Below are positions 17,190 through 25,414 of a stretch of 64,000 nt of DNA, piece by piece; the first letter of the stretch is position 1, and the number at the start of each line of letters is the position of its first letter. A program made the translations under genes and the position numbers. Origin of the DNA: Chryseolinea soli (lineage in GTDB: Bacteria; Bacteroidota; Bacteroidia; Cytophagales; Cyclobacteriaceae). The notes under the pieces are model-generated. The model searched no databases, had not been told where the DNA came from, and was given only the letters and a program-made list of their open reading frames with translations. The stretch spans positions 3,906,001 to 3,970,000 of the forward strand of contig NZ_CP032382.1 in assembly GCF_003589925.1 (NCBI RefSeq). The letters run 5' to 3'.

Positions 17190-17197
17190 CAAATTTA
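17190..17197 (-). promoter_or_regulatory. -7 box (TAAATTTG) just upstream of the AraC-type gene
   Basis: TAAATTTG on the minus strand matches TAnnTTTG exactly and is followed after five bases by the ATG at 17184. The intergenic region up to 17334 must also hold the promoter of the divergent esterase gene, but I see no good match on that strand. Confidence 0.5.
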
Positions 17198-17333
17198 CAG
17201 GTTTTGGGGTGAACCGTGATGCGATCAACACCGGCGATGTAAATTCATTTCATCGGGGGACGATTATGTTGAATATTAAACGTAGGATGGACAAAGCCGG
17301 ACGATGAGCATCCTAAATCAACCATCCCGAACC

Positions 17334-18710
17334 ATGAAAGCACCTTCTCTTCACATCGTCGTTTGCTGCATACTTATTTTAAGTGCGCTATGTGCCCACG
17401 CCCAGCGCAAGCTAACCCCTGCCGAACAGGCCCGTTTGGATAGCCTGAAACGGATCACGGAGCAGGATTATAAAACGATGCTGGCCAAGCTCCACATCGA
17501 CTCCACCCGCCGGGGACCCTCCGGCAACCCGCAAGCGCCCAACGCCGCCAACACCGACGAGTCGAAGGCATCGCCCTACAAAGTTTTGCCCGATCCACTC
17601 GTGCTAAAAAATGGGAAACGCGTCACTACCCCCGCCTTGTGGTGGGAGAAGCGCCGCCCGGAGATCGTGGAGGATTTTGACCGCGAGGTGTATGGACGCG
17701 TCCCGGTAAATGTGCCCCAGGTCCGCTGGGAAGTTGTGAGTACCGCCAACGAAATGAACGGTGCGGTTGCCGTGATCACCAAAAAGCTGCTCGGTCATGT
17801 CGATCATGCGGCCTACCCGGCCCTCACCGTAAACATCGACCTCACCCTGACCACCCCAGCCCAAGCCAAGGGCCCGGTGCCGGTCATGATGGAATTGAGT
17901 TTTATATTTCCTCCGGGATTCACCCCGCCTGCACCACCGGCGGGCACCAAGCCAGAACCCGACTGGAAACAACAGCTTCTCGCCAAGGGCTGGGGCTATG
18001 CCCAGATCATACCCACCAGCTTCCAGGCCGACAACGGCGCAGGCCTCACCCAGGGTATCATCGGCCTGACCAACCTAGGCCAACCCCGCAAACCCGACGA
18101 CTGGGGCGCCCTGCGCGCCTGGGCCTGGGGTGCCAGCCGTGCGCTGGACTATCTTGAAACCGACAAAGCCGTCGACGCCAAACACGTGGGCATTGAAGGG
18201 CTGTCGCGTTTTGGTAAAGCTGCGCTGGTGACGATGGCGTATGATCCTCGCTTCTTCATTGGTTTCATCGGGTCTTCCGGCGCCGGGGGTGCAAAAATAT
18301 TGAGACGTGTTTTTGGCGAGCAGGTGGAGAACCTCGCCGGGTCGGGCGAATACCATTGGTTTGCGGGCAACTTTATAAAATATGCCGGCCCGCTCACGCC
18401 AAACGATCTGCCCGTGGACGCGCATGAACTGATTGATCTCTGTGCCCCACGGCCGGTTTTTATCAGTGTTGGCTCGCCGGCGGTGGAAGGACAGTGGGTT
18501 GATGCCCGGGGGATGTTTCTGGCCGGCGTGCACGCGGGACCGGTCTATAAACTGTTGGATAAAAAGGATCTGGGCACCGCGACCTTTCCGCCTTTGGAAA
18601 CCGGATTGCTGGATGGTGACATTGCTTTTCGTCAACATGCTGGTGGACACACGACCGGTCCCAACTGGCCAACCTTTCTCAGCTATGCCGACCGTTATCT
18701 CCATAAATAG
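17334..18710 (+). CDS. Secreted glucuronoyl-esterase-like protein (CE15 type)
   Basis: The 458-residue product has a signal peptide (ending LCAHAQ), a charged linker rich in Ser/Asn, and then an alpha/beta hydrolase domain. The nucleophile elbow GLSRFGKAAL corresponds to the GCSRxGK motif of CE15 enzymes, with leucine in place of the usual cysteine. The domain starts with WWEKRRPEIVEDFDREVYG and ends with the catalytic histidine in AGGHTTGPNW. CE15 enzymes split esters between lignin and glucuronic acid on xylan, so plant-wall attack is a reasonable guess. The ATG at 17334 directly precedes the signal peptide; one at 17304 adds ten residues. It diverges from the AraC-type regulator. Confidence 0.85.
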   Translation: MKAPSLHIVVCCILILSALCAHAQRKLTPAEQARLDSLKRITEQDYKTMLAKLHIDSTRRGPSGNPQAPNAANTDESKASPYKVLPDPLVLKNGKRVTTPALWWEKRRPEIVEDFDREVYGRVPVNVPQVRWEVVSTANEMNGAVAVITKKLLGHVDHAAYPALTVNIDLTLTTPAQAKGPVPVMMELSFIFPPGFTPPAPPAGTKPEPDWKQQLLAKGWGYAQIIPTSFQADNGAGLTQGIIGLTNLGQPRKPDDWGALRAWAWGASRALDYLETDKAVDAKHVGIEGLSRFGKAALVTMAYDPRFFIGFIGSSGAGGAKILRRVFGEQVENLAGSGEYHWFAGNFIKYAGPLTPNDLPVDAHELIDLCAPRPVFISVGSPAVEGQWVDARGMFLAGVHAGPVYKLLDKKDLGTATFPPLETGLLDGDIAFRQHAGGHTTGPNWPTFLSYADRYLHK

Positions 18711-18946
18711 AACAATAACGTCCGGTAGCGGGATTTTCTCTTATAATGTAACCATCTTCAGATCACTAAGTATCCTGGAGACGGTGGTGCTATCCGCTAC
18801 AGAATACATAGGCTTGAGGTCAGAATAATGACAGCTCGCGACGGCGGATAAAAAGGGAAGCCTTTGTGCAACTTAAATTTGCTTCCCTGCATCAGATAAA
18901 ATGTATAGCGTCATCGAGTAGTAGGCGAATAAAAACAAACCCCATC

Positions 18947-21382
18947 ATGATCAGAAATTTCTTCACCCTCGCCATTCGGAACTTGCGGAAGCGCAAGCTG
19001 TATTCGTTCATCAACATCTTCGGCCTGGCCATCGGCGTTGCCGTGTGCCTGGTGATCTTGAAGTATGTTGATTTTGAATTGAGCTACGATACGTTTCATC
19101 CCAACGCAGCAAACGTATACCGTATGACAACCATGTCTTACCGCGCCGGCGAATTCCGGGGCAACAGCGTTATCTCCGGTTATGCACAAGGCCCGGCGAT
19201 GTTGGCGGATGTGCCGGAAGTGAAGCGTTATATTCGCACGCACCCCATGTATGGTGGCGCCGTGGTCATCTACAAACGCGACAACGGCGACCCGTCGACC
19301 TTTCACGAGGAGAACATGCAGTTTGCAGACTCTACTTTTCTGGATGTGTTTACCTACACCGCTTTGGAAGGCGACCTGAATACCGCTTTGGACAATCCCG
19401 CCTCCGTAGTGATCACCAAAAAAATGGCCGACAAATATTTCAAACCGGGTGAAGATCCGCTGGGAAAAATATTGAAGATCTCCGGCGGTTGGGCCGATGG
19501 CGATTATGAAGTGACCGCCGTCCTGAAAGAAGTCCCCGGCAACTCACACTTCCAGTTTGATTTTCTTTTTCCCACACACAATCTCCTGCGCAATGAACAG
19601 TACACACACGACAACGGGTGGGGCTGGAATAATTTTGTGACGTATGTCGAACTCCACGATCACACCGATTCCAAAAAAGTAGAAGCCAAATTGCCCGCTT
19701 TTGTGGACAAATATCGCGGCAAGGATCTGGCCGAATCCAACAGCAAAAATGTGTTGAAGCTTCAACCTATACTGGACATTCACCTGAGCCCCGGCTTGGA
19801 TTATGAATCGAGCGCGACGGTGAGTGTGAACACCATCTACTTTTTTGTGGTGATCGCCATTTTTGTGCTGGCCATTGCCTGGGTGAACTACATCAATCTG
19901 TCTACCGCCCGGGCTATGGAACGCGCGCGAGAAGTGGGCATCAAGAAGTCGGTGGGAGCACATCGCAGCCAACTGATCAGCCAGTTTATTTTTGAATCTG
20001 TCCTTGTCAATCTCATCAGCGTGGTGCTGGCGACGCTGCTGGCCGTGGGCTTGTTGCCCGTGTTGGGCGAGATCGTTGGAAAGGATCTGACGTTCGACTT
20101 TGGTGACTACCGGTTTTGGGTGGTGTTGACCACGTTGTTCCTGATCGGGTCATTTGTTTCGGGGATCTACCCGGCCTTCATCCTATCGTCGTTTAAGATC
20201 ACGGAAGTGCTGAAGGGCAAAGTGGAGAAGATGACCGGTGGATTTTCGTTGCGCAAAGCTTTGGTGGTGTTCCAGTTTGCGTCGTCGCTGATTCTTATTG
20301 CCGGCACGTTTGCGATCTACCGGCAAATGATCTTTATGAAGAACCAGGACAAAGGCCTGACCATGGACCAGATGCTGATCGTGAACGGCCCAAGTGTTTT
20401 GGATCGAAAGAGTGCCAAGACACGGCTCATGTCATTGAAGAACCAATTGAAAGAAGTACCGGGCGTCACCGGTGTGGCAACATCGGCGGCCATTCCCGGA
20501 GGTGGCTATAACTGGGGTACGGGTATGCGGCGCTCAGGGACCGAGCAACAGGAAAGCAAGGATGGAAAAGTGGTGTGGGTCGATCCCGATTTCGTATCCA
20601 CCTATGGCATCACGATACTGGCCGGTCGCTCGTTCAATCCCTCCATTGCTTCCGATATGCGGTCGGTACTGGTGAACGAAGCCGCCCTCACCACATTTGG
20701 GCTGGGCACTGCGGAACACGCGCTCGAAGAACGCCTGTTGCTGGGCGGTGATACGGTGCAGATCCTGGGCGTTCTAAAGAATTATCATTGGAACTCGTTG
20801 AAAACGGAACATAGTCCATGGCTGTTAAAAGCCGATACCATCTCCGGTCACAACTATTCCATCCACATCAATAGCAACAACATGCAGACGACGATCGCCA
20901 AGATCGAAAGCCTCTACAAGGAAGCTTTCCCGGGCAATCCGTTCGACTATTATTTCCTCGACGATTTCTTTAACAGCCAATACAAATCGGAGCAGCAATT
21001 CGGCAAGATCTTTAGCATGTTTTCCATGCTGGCCATCATCATTGCCTGCCTGGGACTTTGGGGGTTGGCGTCTTTCACGACGGCGCAAAAATTAAAGGAG
21101 ATCGGTATCCGGAAAGTGTTGGGGGCGTCAGTCGGCAGCATCATGTCGTTGTTGTCGTGGCAATTCTTTAAGCTCGTGCTCATTGCCAGCGTCATTGCCA
21201 TTCCTTTGACCTGGTATGGGATCGATGCGTGGCTGGCGGGCTTTGCGTTTCGCATAGGGTTACAGTGGGATCTGTTTGTGGTGCCGGTGGTGATCTTGAG
21301 TTTGTTGGCGTTGGGGACGGTCAGCTTTCAGATCTTCCGTGGTGCGAATATTAATCCGGCGAAGATCCTACGGACGGAGTAG
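18947..21382 (+). CDS. Two-module MacB/FtsX-type ABC transporter permease (second copy)
   Basis: This 811-residue inner-membrane protein has the same architecture as the product of 10550..12958: helix, periplasmic core, three helices, all duplicated. The coupling sequences read AREVGIKKSVG and KEIGIRKVLG. The N-terminus LAIRNLRKRKLYSFINIFGLA is typical. The ATG at 18947 was chosen because this motif starts there; the longer frame from 18866 adds 27 unrelated residues. There is no ATPase gene nearby. The two copies differ enough in the periplasmic cores to suggest different cargo or partners. Confidence 0.9.
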   Translation: MIRNFFTLAIRNLRKRKLYSFINIFGLAIGVAVCLVILKYVDFELSYDTFHPNAANVYRMTTMSYRAGEFRGNSVISGYAQGPAMLADVPEVKRYIRTHPMYGGAVVIYKRDNGDPSTFHEENMQFADSTFLDVFTYTALEGDLNTALDNPASVVITKKMADKYFKPGEDPLGKILKISGGWADGDYEVTAVLKEVPGNSHFQFDFLFPTHNLLRNEQYTHDNGWGWNNFVTYVELHDHTDSKKVEAKLPAFVDKYRGKDLAESNSKNVLKLQPILDIHLSPGLDYESSATVSVNTIYFFVVIAIFVLAIAWVNYINLSTARAMERAREVGIKKSVGAHRSQLISQFIFESVLVNLISVVLATLLAVGLLPVLGEIVGKDLTFDFGDYRFWVVLTTLFLIGSFVSGIYPAFILSSFKITEVLKGKVEKMTGGFSLRKALVVFQFASSLILIAGTFAIYRQMIFMKNQDKGLTMDQMLIVNGPSVLDRKSAKTRLMSLKNQLKEVPGVTGVATSAAIPGGGYNWGTGMRRSGTEQQESKDGKVVWVDPDFVSTYGITILAGRSFNPSIASDMRSVLVNEAALTTFGLGTAEHALEERLLLGGDTVQILGVLKNYHWNSLKTEHSPWLLKADTISGHNYSIHINSNNMQTTIAKIESLYKEAFPGNPFDYYFLDDFFNSQYKSEQQFGKIFSMFSMLAIIIACLGLWGLASFTTAQKLKEIGIRKVLGASVGSIMSLLSWQFFKLVLIASVIAIPLTWYGIDAWLAGFAFRIGLQWDLFVVPVVILSLLALGTVSFQIFRGANINPAKILRTE

Positions 21383-21461
21383 GGGTTTCACCGCCTCACC
21401 TTCGACGGGCAAGTCGGCGGCAAGCAAAGTCGGCGTAAAGAAATACATCGCGCTCATCGCC

Positions 21462-21486
21462 CTTGTTGGTGTTCTTCACCAACAAG
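21462..21486. terminator. Hairpin downstream of the permease, with an inverted copy at 21611
   Basis: CTTGTTGGTG pairs with CACCAACAAG around TTCTT, with no long T run after it. A near-identical sequence in inverted orientation (GTTGGTGAAGAACGCCAAC) occurs at 21611..21629, one mismatch from the reverse complement of 21465..21483. It may be a terminator, or a pair of operator-like sites ahead of the oxidoreductase gene. Confidence 0.4.
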
Positions 21487-21660
21487 ATCGGTGGTGAGCC
21501 CCCATTTTGCAGGCTCGCCGCAAGAAGCTTCGCTTCAACAAACCACCCATCATTTAAACCATTGCGCCACCCGATATTTCATTATATTTTCGTCAGCCTG
21601 CCTTATCGTAGTTGGTGAAGAACGCCAACCACGATGATGGGCCATCCTAACCCTGACGAA

Positions 21661-23025
21661 ATGAACAACTTCAACATCAACCGGAGATTGTTTCTCCGCA
21701 CGGCATCTGCCTCCCTTGCGCTCACGGCCATCGGTGCGCAAGGCATGGACATCATCAACCCCGCAAAGAACCTTCGCGTTGGCCTCATTGGCACGGGCTG
21801 GTATGGTAAAAGCGATCTTTTCCGCCTCATGCAAGTGGCGCCTGTAGATGTAGTGGCGCTTTGCGATGTGGACAAACATCAACTGCAAGGCGCGGCCGAT
21901 CTGGTGAAGCAACGCGCAAAGGCTGGGAGCAAAGCCCCGGTGCTGTATGGCGACTACCGGAAGATGCTTGCCGAAAATCAATTTGACATCGTGTTGGTGG
22001 GAACACCCGATCATTGGCATGCCCTTCAAATGATAGAGGCGGTTAAGTCGGGTGCGAACGTATATGTGCAAAAGCCGATCAGCGTCGATGTGATCGAGGG
22101 TGAGGCCATGGTGGCGGCGGCACGGAAATACAATAAAGTGGTGCAGGTGGGCACGCAGCGCAAGAGCACGCCCCACCTGATCGAAGCCAAGAAAAATATC
22201 ATCGACACCGGCATGCTGGGCAAGATCTCGCACGTGGAGATGTGCTGCTACTATCACATGCGCAACAACGGCAACCCGCCCGTGCAGACCGTGCCCGATT
22301 TCCTCGACTATGAAATGTGGACGGGTCCTGCGCCCATGCGGCCTTATGACGGCCTGCCTCATGTACGCTGGTGGCGCACGTTCATGGAATATGGCAATGG
22401 CATCATGGGCGACATGTGTATCCACATGTTCGACACTGCGCGCTGGATGCTTAAACTGGGATGGCCCAACCGCATCAGCTCGGAAGGGGGCATCTACGTG
22501 GACAAGACCGGAAAATCCAACATTACGGACACGCAAACCGCTGTGTTTGAATATGACGGCCTGAACTGCGTGTGGCAGCACCGCGCCTGGGGCACACCCG
22601 CCGACCCGGACTACCCATGGGCGCTTTTTATTTACGGCGAAAAGGGAACGCTAAAAGCCAGCACCATGCGCTACGATTTCATACCGGTAGACCCCAAAGC
22701 AAAGACCATTCACCAGGATGTGGTCTACGAAAAAGAAAAATATCCCGAAGACCTCAAGGAAAAAGATATCGAACTCAATGCCGCACCGGCGACCCGACTA
22801 CACATGCTCAACTTCCTCCAAGCCATCGAAGAACACGGAAAACCAGTGGCCGACATCGAAGAAGGCCATATTTCCACGGCCAGCTGCATCCTGGCAAACA
22901 TTTCGATGAAACTGGGCCGCCCGGTTTCTTATGACGCAGCGCGGCGCGAGGTGAAAGGCGATGCGGAGGCTACAGCACTGTTGCAGAGGGCTTACCGGAC
23001 GCCTTGGGTGCATCCTGCGGTGTAG
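21661..23025 (+). CDS. Tat-exported Gfo/Idh/MocA-family oxidoreductase
   Basis: The leader NRRLFLRTASASLALTAIG is a twin-arginine signal, so the protein is exported folded, with its cofactor. The Rossmann fold follows: GLIGTGWYG binds the dinucleotide, then VALCDVD, GTPDHWH and VQKPIS with the conserved lysine. The C-terminal alpha/beta domain holds GDMCIHMFDTARW with the Asp/His pair typical of catalysis. Substrates are usually sugars or inositols, and exported members can be glycosidases that use NAD transiently; neither can be decided here. The frame also opens at 21634, but the ATG at 21661 places the Tat motif near the N-terminus. Confidence 0.9.
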   Translation: MNNFNINRRLFLRTASASLALTAIGAQGMDIINPAKNLRVGLIGTGWYGKSDLFRLMQVAPVDVVALCDVDKHQLQGAADLVKQRAKAGSKAPVLYGDYRKMLAENQFDIVLVGTPDHWHALQMIEAVKSGANVYVQKPISVDVIEGEAMVAAARKYNKVVQVGTQRKSTPHLIEAKKNIIDTGMLGKISHVEMCCYYHMRNNGNPPVQTVPDFLDYEMWTGPAPMRPYDGLPHVRWWRTFMEYGNGIMGDMCIHMFDTARWMLKLGWPNRISSEGGIYVDKTGKSNITDTQTAVFEYDGLNCVWQHRAWGTPADPDYPWALFIYGEKGTLKASTMRYDFIPVDPKAKTIHQDVVYEKEKYPEDLKEKDIELNAAPATRLHMLNFLQAIEEHGKPVADIEEGHISTASCILANISMKLGRPVSYDAARREVKGDAEATALLQRAYRTPWVHPAV

Positions 23026-23082
23026 TTTTTTTGGCTCACAGGACGTCAGGAGCGGGGTGAACAAAATTCCGCTTTTTCAGGT

Positions 23083-23090
23083 TAACTTTG
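23083..23090 (+). promoter_or_regulatory. -7 box (TAACTTTG) for ispG
   Basis: TAACTTTG matches TAnnTTTG exactly. It ends 17 bases before the GTG at 23108, which supports that codon as the start of ispG rather than the earlier ATG at 22961 inside the preceding gene. Confidence 0.6.
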
Positions 23091-23107
23091 CAGGAAATCT
23101 GCACACC

Positions 23108-25081
23108 GTGAACGACCAAATTGCTGGCATCAGGCAGTATTGCAACAGCCTGGTGGAATATAGCCGGAGAAAGACCGTTGAAGTAAAGATCGGCGACCTG
23201 CCGATGGGAGGGAACAACCCCATCCGCATCCAGTCCATGACCACCATCGACACCATGGACACCGCCGGATCGGTGGCCCAAACCATTCGCATGGTGGAGG
23301 CCGGCTGCGAATACGTGCGCATCACCGCGCCCAGCATCAAGGAGGCACAAAACCTGGAGGAGATCAAAAAGGAGCTTCGCAAACGAGGCTATACCGTGCC
23401 CCTGGTGGCCGACATTCACTTCACGCCCAATGCCGCCGAATTGGCCGCGCGCATCGTAGAGAAAGTGCGCATCAATCCCGGGAACTACGCCGATAAGAAA
23501 AGATTCGAGACCATCGAATACACCGAGGCTTCTTATCAGGCCGAATTGGATCGTATTCGCGAAAAATTTATCCCCCTCGTCCGCATTTGCAAAGAATACG
23601 GCACGGCCATGCGCATCGGCACCAACCACGGCTCGCTGTCCGACAGGATCATGAGCCGCTATGGCGACAACCCGGTGGGAATGGTGGAATCGGCGCTGGA
23701 ATTTTTGCGCATCTGCGAAGACGAAAGCTATTACAACATTGTGCTCTCCATGAAGTCGAGCAATCCCCAGGTGATGGTGCAAGCCTATCGCCTGCTGGTG
23801 CAAAAGATGGATGAGGAAGGCTTCAAACCCTATCCGCTCCACCTCGGCGTGACCGAAGCGGGCGATGGTGAAGACGGCCGCATAAAATCGTCGGTGGGCA
23901 TCGGCACGTTGTTGGAAGACGGCCTGGGTGACACCATTCGCGTATCGCTCACCGAGGAGCCTGAAGCGGAAGTGCCTGTGGCCTTTGAACTGGCCCGTCG
24001 CTATGACAAGCGCGCGCCGCACGATCCTATTCCGGCTATCGAACATTATCCCATTACACCATTCGAATACAATCGCAGAAAGACACGGGCCGTGTTGAAT
24101 ATCGGCGGTGAGCATTTTGTGCCTCGCGTGGTTGCTGATTTTTCGGGAAAGCAAAAAGTAACACCTGCGTCATTGTTTGGCGTGGGCTATCAATACTCCG
24201 TACCGCTGGACAAGTGGAACATCGCCGACATGGCGTGCGACTATGTTTTTGTTGGCGATACCGTAGTTGACTTCGAAATCCCGGGTACGCTGGGGTTGAT
24301 CTACAATCACAAAACCTGGCTTACACAAAAAGCAAGGCCACAGGCATACCCTTTTATTCGCGCCGAGCACTATCTGCAAGGCGTTGAAAAATCGAACACC
24401 TTGAATTTTGTTTACGCGTTGCTGGCCGATGTGAACGACGCCCTTGTCGACGCCCTGCAAAGCGACAAAACGGCCGTGTTGTTCATCGATACCTACAACG
24501 CCCATGGTATGGCCGAGCAACGCCGCCTGTTTGTGACGCTCATGAACAAAGGGTGTGATGTGCCGGTGATCATCGGCCGGGCCTATGGAGACTTGGAGGT
24601 AGAGCAATTGCAACTGTATGCCGCCACAGATTTCGGAGGCTTGCTGGTGGATGGCCTGGGTGACGGCATTTTTATTGCAGCCGAAAACTGCGGCCCTGAT
24701 AAGAAGGTGAACGAAACCGCCTTCAACATCCTTCAGGCTACACGCACCCGCATATCGAAAACCGAATACATCTCGTGTCCCTCCTGCGGACGCACGCTTT
24801 TCGATTTGCAGGAAACGACAGGGAAAATACGATCGCGCACCAGTCACCTCAAAGGCATCAAGATCGGCATCATGGGCTGCATCGTGAACGGCCCCGGCGA
24901 AATGGCCGACGCCGACTATGGCTACGTGGGTTCCGGCCCCGGCAGGATAACGCTCTACAAAGGCAAAGAAGTGGTGCGCAAAAACGTGCCCACCGCCAAA
25001 GCCGTTGACGAGCTCATCAACCTTATCCGCGAGCACGGCGACTGGCTGGAGCCTGACGGCAATGGTGCGGTCACACATTAA
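23108..25081 (+). CDS. ispG: 4-hydroxy-3-methylbut-2-enyl diphosphate synthase, long form
   Basis: IspG makes HMBPP from cyclic MEcPP in the MEP route to isoprenoids, using a [4Fe-4S] cluster in the cytoplasm. RRKTVEVKIGDLPMGG and IRIQSMTTIDTMDT open the TIM barrel. MRIGTNHGSLSDR, LGVTEAGDGEDGRIKSS and the C-terminal ISCPSCGRTLFDLQ and IGIMGCIVNGPGEMADAD carry the cluster cysteines. At about 657 residues it is the long form with a middle domain (residues ~300-520), as in Bacteroidota and plants. The GTG at 23108 (VNDQIAGIRQYC) is taken as the start because the family begins there and a promoter box lies just ahead. The frame extends to 22961, inside the oxidoreductase gene, but that part looks spurious. 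Confidence 0.95.
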   Translation: MNDQIAGIRQYCNSLVEYSRRKTVEVKIGDLPMGGNNPIRIQSMTTIDTMDTAGSVAQTIRMVEAGCEYVRITAPSIKEAQNLEEIKKELRKRGYTVPLVADIHFTPNAAELAARIVEKVRINPGNYADKKRFETIEYTEASYQAELDRIREKFIPLVRICKEYGTAMRIGTNHGSLSDRIMSRYGDNPVGMVESALEFLRICEDESYYNIVLSMKSSNPQVMVQAYRLLVQKMDEEGFKPYPLHLGVTEAGDGEDGRIKSSVGIGTLLEDGLGDTIRVSLTEEPEAEVPVAFELARRYDKRAPHDPIPAIEHYPITPFEYNRRKTRAVLNIGGEHFVPRVVADFSGKQKVTPASLFGVGYQYSVPLDKWNIADMACDYVFVGDTVVDFEIPGTLGLIYNHKTWLTQKARPQAYPFIRAEHYLQGVEKSNTLNFVYALLADVNDALVDALQSDKTAVLFIDTYNAHGMAEQRRLFVTLMNKGCDVPVIIGRAYGDLEVEQLQLYAATDFGGLLVDGLGDGIFIAAENCGPDKKVNETAFNILQATRTRISKTEYISCPSCGRTLFDLQETTGKIRSRTSHLKGIKIGIMGCIVNGPGEMADADYGYVGSGPGRITLYKGKEVVRKNVPTAKAVDELINLIREHGDWLEPDGNGAVTH

Positions 25082-25098
25082 AACATCAAAAAAAGATT

Positions 25099-25314
25099 AT
25101 GGAGGAGAATAAAGGGAAGACCGACGAGGAGAAAAAGAACGGTATCAAGGAATTCTTTTCCCTGGGCGAAGTAGGCAACTATTTTTTCCGCAAGAAAGAT
25201 CCCAACCGCCCATCCAACATCAACATCAAGATGATGCACGGCATCAATAAGATCTCCATTGTTATATTCCTGTTAGGGGTCATGTTCCTGATTTGGAAGT
25301 TGCTGCTGAGGTAA
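25099..25314 (+). CDS. Small membrane protein, DUF6728-like
   Basis: The product has 71 residues. A charged N-terminus is followed by IKEFFSLGEVGNYFFRKKDP, then NIKMMHGINKISIVIFLLG leading into a single transmembrane segment. The EVGNYFFRKKD and MHGINKISI phrases are those of a short Bacteroidota family of unknown function that I associate with DUF6728. It starts 17 bases after the ispG stop, so it is probably co-transcribed with it. A REP-like hairpin follows directly after its stop codon. Confidence 0.75.
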   Translation: MEENKGKTDEEKKNGIKEFFSLGEVGNYFFRKKDPNRPSNINIKMMHGINKISIVIFLLGVMFLIWKLLLR

Positions 25315-25317
25315 ACG

Positions 25318-25392
25318 GGTTAAACCGCAGAGGCGCAAAGACGCAAAGAAAAATCGCAGAGCTCCTTCGCGCCAAACTTTGCGCCTTTGCTG
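25318..25392. repeat. REP-like intergenic hairpin (GACGCAAAG family)
   Basis: GGCGCAAAGACGCAAAG pairs imperfectly with CTTTGCGCCTTTGC, opened by TTAAACCGCAG. It starts three bases after the stop of the DUF6728-like gene and ends close to the 3' end of the convergent patatin gene. The same family is at 62643..62726, and a half-length one at 7061..7093. It may terminate both transcripts. Confidence 0.75.
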
Positions 25393-25414
25393 CTCAACAT
25401 GAAGGAACGGACCA

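Noticed and set aside
21550..22581. 343-codon open frame on the minus strand
   Set aside because: Antisense to the Gfo/Idh/MocA oxidoreductase gene, His-rich composition, no domain.
23036..24154. 372-codon open frame on the minus strand
   Set aside because: Antisense to ispG; no recognisable protein.
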